Shown in pieces: positions 53,192 to 61,105 of a stretch of 64,000 bases of DNA. Position numbers and translations under genes: made by a program. Origin of the DNA: Actinoplanes subtropicus (lineage in GTDB: Bacteria > Actinomycetota > Actinomycetes > Mycobacteriales > Micromonosporaceae). The DNA is taken from the NCBI RefSeq assembly GCF_000721705.1, contig NZ_JOJL01000020.1, positions 62,001 to 126,000 of the forward strand, in the 5' to 3' direction. The notes under the pieces are model-generated. The model was given only the letters and a program-made list of their open reading frames with translations, ran no database searches and had not been told where the DNA came from. How positions within the stretch are numbered: the stretch's first letter is position 1; each line of letters opens with the position of its first letter.

Positions 53192-53468
53192 CGAACACAG
53201 AACACAAACACAACAGCCTCACGCGTCAGGCCCCGGATCTTGACGACTTCCTGCGAGACAACCGCTCCCCAAATGCGGCAAAGCCGCCCAAAGCCCACCC
53301 CCGGTTGGTGGGTGATCTCCTCGCGACGGCAGCCAAAGCGCCATCTCGGCAGTCGTCGCGAGGAGATCACCCACCAAACAGCCAGCGCAACCGCCACGGG
53401 ATGCATCCCCGAGCGCTCGGCCGGGGGTGTGGGGGGCAGCGCCCCCACGGTCTTAACCCCCCAACGCC
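53192..53468. repeat. Dispersed palindromic element, copy 2 (inverted, inner hairpin deleted)
   Basis: On the minus strand it repeats copy 1 in order: GTGGGGGC hairpin, CCGAGCGCTCGG, the 25-bp outer arms around 53315-53375, the GGCGGC-TTT-GCCGC hairpin and the GGAAGTCG-CAAGATC tail. The 26-bp inner hairpin of copy 1 is missing, leaving only AGATGGCGC. The element supplies the TAA stop of the neighbouring hydrolase gene and also lies 3' of the GNAT relic. No other gene lies in this interval. Confidence 0.9.
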
Positions 53469-54247
53469 GCCTCAATAGCCCGCCGAGTCTTCTCCGGCTC
53501 GGTAACCCACGGATAGTGCCCGGCATCCGGCAACCAAATAATCTGCGCATTGGGCAGCCAATCAGCCAACACATGCGGCGCCGCCAACCCGGTAACGATG
53601 TCCCGATCCCCCGCGATAACCGTAACCGGCACCCCCACCGCCGCCAGATCCCCCGGATCAAGCGTGTCCGCCCAGAAGTCCGCGTAATCCGCCGTCCTCT
53701 CCGCAAGACGAGAGTGCTCCCGCACCGCGGGCGTATCCGCCCCGTACACCAACGGCATGAACCCCAGGTCACCATCGACATCGGCATCCCACGACGCCTT
53801 AGCCGCCGGATACCACGGCTCGGCGGCAAACCACCGCTTGACCAGCACCTCCTGATGGGGCTCATCAGCCCCAAGAGGGATCGGAATCCGCGACGGCGTC
53901 AGCAACACCAGCCGGGAAACCCGCGACGGATGCCGAGCCGCATAGGCGAGCACCGTCCACGCCCCCGCCGAATGCCCCAACAGATCGAGCCGCTCCACCC
54001 CGAGGTCGATCCGAAGCCGTTCCAGGTCCTCCGCCAGATCGGTAAAGACATACGACGGCGCCGGTTCGGACAACCCCGTACCGCGCTGGTCGAGCAACAA
54101 CAACGTACGCCCGCGGGAAACCCCACCGAGATCCCCCAGATACCCGGCGGGCCGCCCCGGCCCACCAGGCTGGCAGACCAGAAGCGGCCCATCCCCGCGC
54201 AGCTCGTAATGCAATTCGGTACCCGCGGCCGACCGAAAAACCCCCAT
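53453..54247 (-). CDS. Alpha/beta hydrolase (proline iminopeptidase-like)
   Basis: 264 residues. VCQPGGPGRPAGYLGDLGG (HGGPG-like oxyanion loop, with QPGGPG), LLLLDQRGTGLSEPA (DQRGxGxS motif of the S33 peptidases), nucleophile LLGHSAGAW, acid in VTVIAGDRDIVT and histidine in PDAGHYPW. It is cytosolic and may cleave N-terminal proline or a related amide or ester. It touches the HAD gene (1-bp overlap), and the tandem order LLM oxidoreductase, HAD phosphatase, hydrolase forms an operon. Confidence 0.88.
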   Translation of the reverse strand: MGVFRSAAGTELHYELRGDGPLLVCQPGGPGRPAGYLGDLGGVSRGRTLLLLDQRGTGLSEPAPSYVFTDLAEDLERLRIDLGVERLDLLGHSAGAWTVLAYAARHPSRVSRLVLLTPSRIPIPLGADEPHQEVLVKRWFAAEPWYPAAKASWDADVDGDLGFMPLVYGADTPAVREHSRLAERTADYADFWADTLDPGDLAAVGVPVTVIAGDRDIVTGLAAPHVLADWLPNAQIIWLPDAGHYPWVTEPEKTRRAIEAALGG

Positions 54248-54906
54248 CAGCGAAGCCTATCGATCGCTTCCACCGTCAGCCCGCCGAGATCCGACACGAT
54301 CAGGCTCGCACCCGCGAGCGCATCCGGGGCAGGCGGGTAAACGCCGTGCGGCACCGCCACCACCGCCATCCCGGCGGCCGCGGCCGACCGAAGCCCATTG
54401 CTCGAATCCTCCACCGCCGCACAAACCGCCGGCGCCAGCCCCAGCTTCTCCGCCGCCGCGAGATAGACATCCGGATACGGCTTCCCCCGCGGCACCTCCT
54501 CGGTGGAGAGCGTCACCTGAAACGCATCGCTCAGCCCCGCCGTGGCCAGCACCTGGTCGATCAGAATTCGCGCCGACGAACTGGCCAGCCCCAGCGTGAA
54601 CCGCGCCCCGATCCGCCGCACCGCTTCCACCGACCCCGGGATGAGCGGCAGTTCGGACCGGTACCGCTCAGCCATCCGCCCCAGCACGTCCGCCGCCACC
54701 TGCTCGGGCGTACGCGGCACACCGACCTCCGAGGCCAGGTGCCGCGACCACTCGCCGGTGCTCATCCCCATCATCCGGTCCTGGCTGTCCGGCAGAAACG
54801 AGCGCCCGTACTCGGCGACGTACCCCCGCCGGACCTCCTCCCAGACCTCCTCGGAGTCGATGATGACGCCGTCGAGGTCGAAGACGACCGCCCGGACCGT
54901 GCTCAC
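54247..54906 (-). CDS. HAD family phosphatase (beta-phosphoglucomutase-like)
   Basis: 219 residues from GTG 54906 in a GTGA overlap with the upstream stop. Motif I VVFDLDGVIIDSE, motif II LGLASSS, motif III Lys in PRGKPYPD, motif IV VEDSSNGLRSA. The C1 cap (residues 20-85) is the helical type of the PGM/phosphatase group. Substrates of this group are sugar phosphates, phosphoglycolate and similar. Translational coupling to both neighbours suggests a shared pathway, but none can be named. Confidence 0.9.
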   Translation of the reverse strand: MSTVRAVVFDLDGVIIDSEEVWEEVRRGYVAEYGRSFLPDSQDRMMGMSTGEWSRHLASEVGVPRTPEQVAADVLGRMAERYRSELPLIPGSVEAVRRIGARFTLGLASSSARILIDQVLATAGLSDAFQVTLSTEEVPRGKPYPDVYLAAAEKLGLAPAVCAAVEDSSNGLRSAAAAGMAVVAVPHGVYPPAPDALAGASLIVSDLGGLTVEAIDRLR

Positions 54907-55769
54907 AGCTCCGCTGCCGCTGGGATGATCTCGTTCCGGAAAACCTCGAACTGCTTGGTGTCGTACGCGTTGACCAGGCTGCCATGCGCCTGCTGGAAGC
55001 CCATCGCAGCGAGGCCACGCAGGCCGTCGAGGATCTCGCCCGGGCTCCTGGTGGTCAGGTCGTAGTGGAACATGCAGGTCTTCTCGATCTCGTCGTAGTC
55101 CCGGCCGACGGTCTCGCAGTGCTGCTTGAGCACGTCGAGCTTGTGCCCTACCTCCGGGCTCGGGAAGAGGTTGCAGGCGTCGGCGTACTTGGCCACGAGC
55201 AGCAGCGTCTTCTTCTCCCCGCCGCCGCCGATGAGGATCCGCGGGCTCGGCTTGCTCAGCGGCAGCGGCGAGTTGAGCAGCCGGCCCAGCTGGTAGTGCT
55301 TGCCGTGGTACGGGGTCTCGTCGCCGGCGAACATCTGCTTGCAGATCTGCAGCGCCTCCTCGAGACGCTCGAACCGCTCCTTCGTCGAGGGGAAGAACAG
55401 CCCGAGGCCGCGCGACTCCTCCTCGTTCCAGGCCGCGCCGATGCCGAGCAGCGCCCGGCCGCCGGAGAGCACGTCGAGCGTGGTCACCGCCTTGGCCAGC
55501 AGCCCCGGGTCGCGATAGGTCACGCCGGTGACCATGGTGAAGAGCTTGGCGGTCTTGGTGTGGGCCGCGAGGTACCCGAGCGCCGTGTAGGCCTCGAGCA
55601 TGTCGTTCTCGGCCGGTCCGACCACGGGGATCTGCCAGACGTGGTCCATCACGCTGATCCGGTCGAATCCCGCCTCGTCGGCCGCCGTGGCCACGTCGGC
55701 GAGCACCGCGCCGAGCCGCGGCGCCCCCTCGGGCCAGGTGAAGCTGGAGATGTGCAGGCCAAGTTTCAC
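54903..55769 (-). CDS. LLM class (probably F420-dependent) oxidoreductase
   Basis: 288 residues from GTG 55769 preceded by GGAAGGAAAAAGG; an ATG at 55793 adds eight unconserved residues. VKLGLHISSFTWPEG, DEAGFDRISVMDHVWQIP, LLAKAVTTLDVLSGGRALLGIGAAWNEEE (in part: LDVLSGGRALLGIGAAWN) and ILIGGGGEKKTLLLVAKYAD mark the luciferase-like barrel of F420-dependent reductases. First gene of a coupled three-gene unit on the minus strand. The substrate is unknown. Confidence 0.9.
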   Translation of the reverse strand: MKLGLHISSFTWPEGAPRLGAVLADVATAADEAGFDRISVMDHVWQIPVVGPAENDMLEAYTALGYLAAHTKTAKLFTMVTGVTYRDPGLLAKAVTTLDVLSGGRALLGIGAAWNEEESRGLGLFFPSTKERFERLEEALQICKQMFAGDETPYHGKHYQLGRLLNSPLPLSKPSPRILIGGGGEKKTLLLVAKYADACNLFPSPEVGHKLDVLKQHCETVGRDYDEIEKTCMFHYDLTTRSPGEILDGLRGLAAMGFQQAHGSLVNAYDTKQFEVFRNEIIPAAAEL

Positions 55770-56012
55770 TGCCTTTTTCCTTCCGAGAACCATTCACCCG
55801 TGTCTGATCCGCAATCAACCAAACCCTACCCCCAAAAACCTTTCTTATGTACGCACAGTAGCGGTGCACGAGACGCATACGTTCCGTCACCGCCGTTCGC
55901 CGGGGTGGAGTCCGACCGCGCAGCAGCCCGGTCTCCACCGTTCCGACGAGTTGCCGTTCGATTGCCGGCCGGTAGCTTCAAAGATCAGCAAGTCACCGTG
56001 AGGAGCACCGCC

Positions 56013-57599
56013 ATGCCTCCCTCGCCGCTCAACCCAGCGACGACCCGTCACCGCCGACCATCACCCTCCGTGAGCGTCGTCATCCCGGTCCGCGATCCGG
56101 GCGGGCTGCCGCTGATGCTGCGCGGCCTGCCCCCGGTGGACGAGGTCATCGTGGTCGGCGAGGGCCCGACCACCGAGACCGCCGCCGTGGTCCGAGCCGC
56201 CCGCCCGGACGCCCGGGTGCTGCGTCCCGGCCGCCCCGGCGCCGGAAACGCCCTGGCCACCGGCCTGGCGGCGAGCCACTGCGACGTGGTGATCACGCTG
56301 AACGGCGACGGCTCGACCGACCCCGGCGAGATCCCGGCGTACGTGGCGGCGCTGACCGCCGGCGCCGACGTGGCGCTCGGCTCCCGCTATCGCGAGGGCG
56401 GCCGCGACCTGACCGGCGGCCGGTTCCGCCGCTGGGCCAACCTCGCGCTCGTCTGGCTCCTCAACACAGTGTTCGGCACCAAGCGCACCGACCCCGGCTT
56501 CGGCTACGCGGCGTTCTGGCGGGACGCCCTCGACCGGCTCGACCTGCCCGACCCGTCCGCCCGCTCGGCGGCCACCTGGACGGACGGCCCCGAGCTCGGC
56601 CCGCTGCTGGCCCTGCGCCCGTGGCTGCGCGGCCTGCGGGTGACCGAGATCGGCAGCGTCGCCTACCCGCGGATGAGTCGCCCGGCCCGCGCCGAGAGGC
56701 CCACGCTGGGTCAATGGCTCCGCATCGTCATCTCGGAACTCCGCGCCCGCCGGGCCCGCCACTCCCTGGAGGTCCCGGCCGGCCCGCCCGGCACCGGCTG
56801 GACGCGCGCCGCCGCAGCGGCGCTGCAGGGCCGCGCCGGCTCGACCCGGGGCGACGGGCCCCGGGCGCGATCGAGCACGCATGCCGGGAGCTCCGCGATG
56901 AAGGGGCTCACGTCCGCCGACGGCCGCGGTTTCGCCAGCGGCCCGGGTTTCGCCAGCGGCCCGAGTTCCGCCAACGGCCCGAGTTCCGCCAACGGCCCGA
57001 GTTCCGCCAACGGCCCGAGTTCCGCCAACGGCCCGGGTTCCGCCAACGGCCCGGGTTCCGCCAACGGCCCGGGTTCCGCCAACGGCCCGGGTTCAACCGG
57101 CGGCCCGGGTTCAACCGGCGGCCCGGGTTCCACCGACCGCCCGGGCGACGGGCCGACGGACCCCGCGGTCTCGGCCGAGTGGTATCGCTCGGACCGGCGG
57201 TCGGAAGGCGAACCGGTCTGGGGGCCGGGCCGCCGCCGGCCTTCGCTCGCCCGGGACCTGTGGCAGGCCGGCGAGCACCCGGAGCCGCACACGACGCCGC
57301 GCTCGATCGCCAACGTGACCCCGCACGCCTGGAGCCCCGGGCACCTCGGCGTGGCCGACGCGCCGGAGCCGCAGCCGAGCGCCGAGGGCGAGAAGCCCTG
57401 GCGCTACCCGCTGCCGGACGCCGACGAGCCCCGCGCCACGATCCCACCGCGGCGTGAGGTGGGCGGCAAGCGCCGCCGGATCGAGGGCCACGGCCGGCGC
57501 CCCGACCTGCGAGTCATCAAGGGCGAGGGCGACGGCACCGGGAGCCGCACCAAGAGCGGCCGCCTGCGCCCGGTCCCCAAGGAGAACCTGGGCAACTGA
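56013..57599 (+). CDS. Family 2 glycosyltransferase with long repetitive C-terminal tail
   Basis: 528 residues from ATG 56013 after GAGGAG. GT2 domain (about 15-250): SVSVVIPVRDPGGLPLML, nucleotide-binding LNGDGSTDPGEIPAYV (DxD-like), GSRYREGGRDLTGG, and FGTKRTDPGFGYAAF. It resembles polyprenyl-phosphate sugar transferases (DPM1/GtrB-like) but lacks C-terminal membrane helices. After residue about 300 comes a low-complexity stretch with twelve 6-residue units (GFASGP, SSANGP, GSANGP, GSTGGP), then a basic tail. The tail is probably disordered and may be a polymorphic spacer. Confidence 0.82.
   Translation: MPPSPLNPATTRHRRPSPSVSVVIPVRDPGGLPLMLRGLPPVDEVIVVGEGPTTETAAVVRAARPDARVLRPGRPGAGNALATGLAASHCDVVITLNGDGSTDPGEIPAYVAALTAGADVALGSRYREGGRDLTGGRFRRWANLALVWLLNTVFGTKRTDPGFGYAAFWRDALDRLDLPDPSARSAATWTDGPELGPLLALRPWLRGLRVTEIGSVAYPRMSRPARAERPTLGQWLRIVISELRARRARHSLEVPAGPPGTGWTRAAAAALQGRAGSTRGDGPRARSSTHAGSSAMKGLTSADGRGFASGPGFASGPSSANGPSSANGPSSANGPSSANGPGSANGPGSANGPGSANGPGSTGGPGSTGGPGSTDRPGDGPTDPAVSAEWYRSDRRSEGEPVWGPGRRRPSLARDLWQAGEHPEPHTTPRSIANVTPHAWSPGHLGVADAPEPQPSAEGEKPWRYPLPDADEPRATIPPRREVGGKRRRIEGHGRRPDLRVIKGEGDGTGSRTKSGRLRPVPKENLGN
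56928..57143. repeat. 18-bp tandem repeat inside a coding sequence, 12 units
   Basis: Twelve in-phase 18-bp units of the form RGTTCCGCCAACGGCCCG and variants, encoding 2 GFASGP, 4 SSANGP, 3 GSANGP, 2 GSTGGP and 1 GSTDRP. Recent duplications are visible from identical neighbours. Confidence 0.95.
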
Positions 57600-57701
57600 C
57601 ACCGCCCGGGCCGCCCTGTGGAGAACGCCCCGGAATTGTCACACCCACCCCGTTAAATGGTCCCCGCCCTACTGGGGTGGGGGCGGCCCGGGGTGGGGCC
57701 G

Positions 57702-57957
57702 CCCGCAGCGCGGTTGCGGGCGGGCGCGGCAAGCCCGCGGCGCGGTTGCGGGCGGGCGCGGCAAGCCCGCGGCGCGGTTGCGGGCGGGCGCGGCAAGCCC
57801 GCAGCGCGGCTGCCGACCGGCACGGCACGCCCGCAGCGCGGTTGCGGGCGGACACGGCAAGCCCGCAGCGCGGCTGCCGACCGGCACGGCACGCCCGCAG
57901 CGCGGTTGCGGGCGGGCGCGGCAAGCCCGCGGCGCGGCTGTCGCCGGGCGCGACACG
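57702..57957. repeat. 32-bp minisatellite, 8 units plus a degenerate ninth
   Basis: Two unit types share the start CCCGCRGCGCGG: type A (TTGCGGGCGGGCGCGGCAAG) and type B (CTGCCGACCGGCACGGCACG). Order: A A A B A B A, then a diverged copy and a broken ninth. Each unit contains a small inverted repeat (GCGGGC/GCCCGC in A, TGCCG-AC-CGGCA in B). It lies between the convergent glycosyltransferase and fgd genes. Apart from this array the 57600-58087 gap holds nothing recognisable. Confidence 0.95.
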
Positions 57958-58087
57958 CCTCCGGCGCGACTGCGGCCGGCGGCCTCGGGCAGGACCGTGC
58001 GGTCGGCGTGCCCGATCAACCGAGCCCGGCCGCGGGTCGGGGACAAACCACGCCGGCCGCTGCCGGAGCGCCTCGTCGGGAGCGCGG

Positions 58088-59086
58088 TCAGGCGCGGTCG
58101 CGCAGACGCGGGAGGATCTGGTCCGCGTACAGGCGTAGGAAGCGCTCCTGGTCGGGCCCCGGCGCGTGGAAGACCAGGTGTTTGAAGCCCATGTCGAGGT
58201 ACTCCTGCACCCGGCTGCCGTGCTCCTCCGGGTCCGAGGAGCAGATCCAGCGGGTCACCGTGCGCTCGACCGGCAGGGCGTCGGCGCGGCGCTGCATCTC
58301 CAGTGGGTCCTCCACGCCCGTCTTCTCCTCCGGGGAGAGGGCCAGCGCGCCCCAGTAGTGGGTGTCGCTGCGGGCCCGCTCGAGGTCGTCGTCGAAGGAG
58401 ACCTTGACCTCGATCATCAGGTCCAGGTCGTCGAGCTTGCGGTTCGCCTTTTCGGCGCCCTCGCGTACGGCCGGGAGCAGCGTGTCCGTGTAGAGAGCGT
58501 GGCCCTTGCCGCTGGTGGTGATGAAGCCGTCGGCGATCCGGCCGGCCAGCCGGGTCGCGGCCGGGCCCGAGGCGCCGATGTAGATCGGCACCGGCGTCGA
58601 CGGCTTGTCGTAGATCGTGGCGTTCTCGGTGCGGTAGAACTGGCCCTCGAAGGTCACCCGGTCCTCGCGCCAGAGCTGCTGGATCAGCTGCACCGACTCC
58701 TTGAGCCGGGCGAAGCGCTCCTTGCCGTCCGGCCACTCGAGGCCCAGCGGCACCTCGTTGAGCGACTCGCCCGAGCCGACGCCGAGCACCACCCGGCCCG
58801 GCGCCAGGCAGCCGAGCGTCGCGAACGCCTGCGCCACCACGGCCGGGTGGTAGCGGAACGTCGGGGTGAGCACGCTGGTGCCGATCAGCACCCGCTCGGT
58901 GGTCGCGGCCAGCGCACCGAGCCACGGCAGCGCGGCCGGCGCGTGGCCGCCGTCGTGCCGCCAGGGCTGCAGGTGGTCGGAGATGAAGACCGAGTCGAAG
59001 CCGAGCTCTTCCGCGAGCCGGCTGTAACCGAGAAGCTCCGCCGGCGCGAACTGCTCGGCCGACGCCTTGTACCCGAACCGAATCAT
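58088..59086 (-). CDS. fgd: F420-dependent glucose-6-phosphate dehydrogenase
   Basis: 332 residues, the FGD length. It follows Mycobacterium FGD1 closely: IRFGYKASAEQFAPAELLGY, FDSVFISDHLQPWRHDGGHAP, GTSVLTPTFRYHPAVVAQAF, LGCLAPGRVVLGVGSGESLN and GRIADGFITTSGKGHALYTD. His40-equivalent (DHLQPW) and Glu109-equivalent (GESLNE) are present. The enzyme oxidises glucose-6-phosphate to 6-phosphogluconolactone and reduces F420, feeding F420H2 to the reductases in this genome. It is 9 bp from the end of the ECF-hydrolase gene on the same strand, which lies upstream. Confidence 0.93.
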   Translation of the reverse strand: MIRFGYKASAEQFAPAELLGYSRLAEELGFDSVFISDHLQPWRHDGGHAPAALPWLGALAATTERVLIGTSVLTPTFRYHPAVVAQAFATLGCLAPGRVVLGVGSGESLNEVPLGLEWPDGKERFARLKESVQLIQQLWREDRVTFEGQFYRTENATIYDKPSTPVPIYIGASGPAATRLAGRIADGFITTSGKGHALYTDTLLPAVREGAEKANRKLDDLDLMIEVKVSFDDDLERARSDTHYWGALALSPEEKTGVEDPLEMQRRADALPVERTVTRWICSSDPEEHGSRVQEYLDMGFKHLVFHAPGPDQERFLRLYADQILPRLRDRA

Positions 59087-59095
59087 GACTCGACC

Positions 59096-60892
59096 CTAAC
59101 CCGCGGCCTTGTAGGCCTCCCCGGCGGCAGTGGGCGAATCTCCGTCCCGATACAGGCCGAAGGCGGCGCTGTCGCCGACGGCGGGCAGGCCGAACCAGGC
59201 ATACCTTTCGACGTACGACCGGCTCTGCATGCCTTTGGTGGTGCCCCTGATGAAGGTGACCAGTTGCGCGGCGGTGGGGTACTTCGGCGAGCCGGAGAAG
59301 TTCATCAGGCCGAACTCGGTGACCCAGATGGGCTTGTGGTAGCGCTGGTGCACGGCGTCGACGTATCCGAGGAACTGGTCGACGGCGGCGGCGCTGAAGT
59401 CCGAGCCGTACCAGTGCAGGGTGATGAAGTCGACCCGGTAACCGTTCCGCTGCGCCCCGGTCATGAAGCGGTCGAGCCATCCGCCGGCCTTGTCCCCGCC
59501 GTACGCCACGGACGGTGAACCCAAGCGCAAGCCGGTCGCCTGCAGCTTGGGCCACGCGGCCAGGGCGTCCTCGACGCTCATGTCGGCCTGGCCGGCCATG
59601 TCCGGCTCGTTGAAGCCGAGCAGCTCGCCGCCGCTCTCCCGCTTCGCCTTCGCGACGGTGGCATCGGTGGCGTCGCCCTTGGCCCGGATCATCGGAACGA
59701 ATTCCACGCCGCCCGGGCCCGGCATGCTGTCGTTGGTCGACGCCCAGTTGTAGTACCAGCCGGCGCCGACGTCGGCGAGCGCCGCCTTGAGGCCGGTGAA
59801 CTGCCAGACGCCGACGCCCTTCTTCTTGCTCGCCTTCGCGGTGATCACGACGACCGGCCGCTTGCTGGTCTTCGACGGCGAGGAAGCGGGCGTGGGCGAC
59901 GGCGAGGGTTGGGTCGCCGACGGCCGCGGAGCCGGAGCCGAGGTGGCGAGCACGGCCGCGGCCGGGGTTCGCGAGGGCTGGTCGTGCTGGTAGACGACGA
60001 CGGCGGTGGCGGTGGCGGCCACTGCCGTGGTGGCCAGCGCGGCGGTGAGCACCTTCTGCGAGACGCCGAAGCCGATCTTCGCGGCGGCCTGGGCCGAGCC
60101 GCCCGCCGCGGTCTTGCCGAGCAGCAGCTTGCCGCCCACGGCGACCGGGACCGGGACGAGCGACATGCGGGCCAGCAGCCGCTCGGCGGCGACCAGGTTC
60201 TGCCAGAACGGCGCGCACTGCCGGCAGTCGCGGGTGTGCCGGGCGATGCGCTTGCGCCAGAGCGGGCTCGGCGTGCCGTCCCAGTGCACGGTCACCAGGC
60301 GCAGGTCGGGGCAGGCCGGCTGGGCGGCGAGCGCGCGTACCACCACCCGGGCGGTCTCGAGCTGGCCCTTCATCCGCTGGATGCGGACCGCCGCGTGCTG
60401 CCGGCTGAGGTCGGTGGCCTCGACGATCTCGTCCCGGGTGAGCTCGCCGGAGGCCTCCAGCCACCACAGCGAGAGCAGCTCACGGCTCTCCTCGTCGAGC
60501 CAGCGGGTGGCCTCGGCGGTCTCCCGGCGCTGCCCGGACAGCTCGAGGCGGGTGATGGCCAGATCGGTGAAGTCGGCGCCCGGGTCGCGTACGTCCTGAT
60601 CCACCAGGGTCTGCGGCGCGAAGCGCCGGGTGCGGAACCGCTCCCGCACCTGTCGGACGGTGATCGCCACCAGCCAGGACCGGAACGACTCGGGCTCGCG
60701 CAGGTCACCGAGATTTCGCAGGACGCGCAGCAGCACGTCCTGCACCACGTCGTCGACGTCCGCGTGCCCCTCCAGGGCGCGGCCGACGATCGTGTAGACC
60801 AGCGGCAGGTACCCCGCGACGAGCCGGTCGACGGCGGCCGGGTCACCGGCGCGGGCCGCGATGACCGTCGCGATATCGGGTTGGTCCGCCAT
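59096..60892 (-). CDS. ECF sigma factor fused to a membrane anchor and a glycoside hydrolase-like domain
   Basis: 598 residues from ATG 60892. In order: sigma-70 region 2 (about 10-85; YLPLVYTIVGRALEGHADVD, DVVQDVLLRVLRNL), region 4 (about 120-190; LTRDEIVEATDLSRQHAAVR), a zinc-finger-like HTRDCRQC (H-x3-C-x2-C) as in anti-sigma ZAS domains, one transmembrane helix (about 270-295; VLTAALATTAVAATATAVVV), a Ser/Thr/Pro linker, and a C-terminal Asl1/GH128-type glycosyl hydrolase catalytic core (GWYYNWASTND, ELLGFNEPDMAG, ITLHWYGSDF, IWVTEFGL). The two glutamates of the hydrolase (NEP and TEFG) are conserved. The protein appears able to sense a polysaccharide outside and act on transcription inside. 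Confidence 0.9.
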   Translation of the reverse strand: MADQPDIATVIAARAGDPAAVDRLVAGYLPLVYTIVGRALEGHADVDDVVQDVLLRVLRNLGDLREPESFRSWLVAITVRQVRERFRTRRFAPQTLVDQDVRDPGADFTDLAITRLELSGQRRETAEATRWLDEESRELLSLWWLEASGELTRDEIVEATDLSRQHAAVRIQRMKGQLETARVVVRALAAQPACPDLRLVTVHWDGTPSPLWRKRIARHTRDCRQCAPFWQNLVAAERLLARMSLVPVPVAVGGKLLLGKTAAGGSAQAAAKIGFGVSQKVLTAALATTAVAATATAVVVYQHDQPSRTPAAAVLATSAPAPRPSATQPSPSPTPASSPSKTSKRPVVVITAKASKKKGVGVWQFTGLKAALADVGAGWYYNWASTNDSMPGPGGVEFVPMIRAKGDATDATVAKAKRESGGELLGFNEPDMAGQADMSVEDALAAWPKLQATGLRLGSPSVAYGGDKAGGWLDRFMTGAQRNGYRVDFITLHWYGSDFSAAAVDQFLGYVDAVHQRYHKPIWVTEFGLMNFSGSPKYPTAAQLVTFIRGTTKGMQSRSYVERYAWFGLPAVGDSAAFGLYRDGDSPTAAGEAYKAAG

Positions 60893-61105
60893 GAGCCTGC
60901 CTCTCGTCGTGCGTCGCCGGCCGCGGTTGTGCCGGGCCACCTAGGGGAGACGCGCGCGCGTTCCATGGATAACACGTTTTCCGCAAGCCCCCGGACGGGC
61001 GAGCGCGGGATTAGACGGCCCGGGGTCCGGGCAACACCCAAGCAGGAGACAAGCCCTATCATGCTTGCACTCCGGCAATTATTGCCGACCTGGAAGGGAG
61101 ATCGA

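Noticed and set aside
57702..57957. Possible CRISPR array
   Set aside because: The 32-bp units are directly adjacent with no unique spacers.
57669..60467. Very long minus-strand frame of 932 codons
   Set aside because: It is an out-of-frame shadow of fgd and the ECF-hydrolase gene, caused by high third-position G+C; its residues are Arg/Gly/Ala/Pro only.
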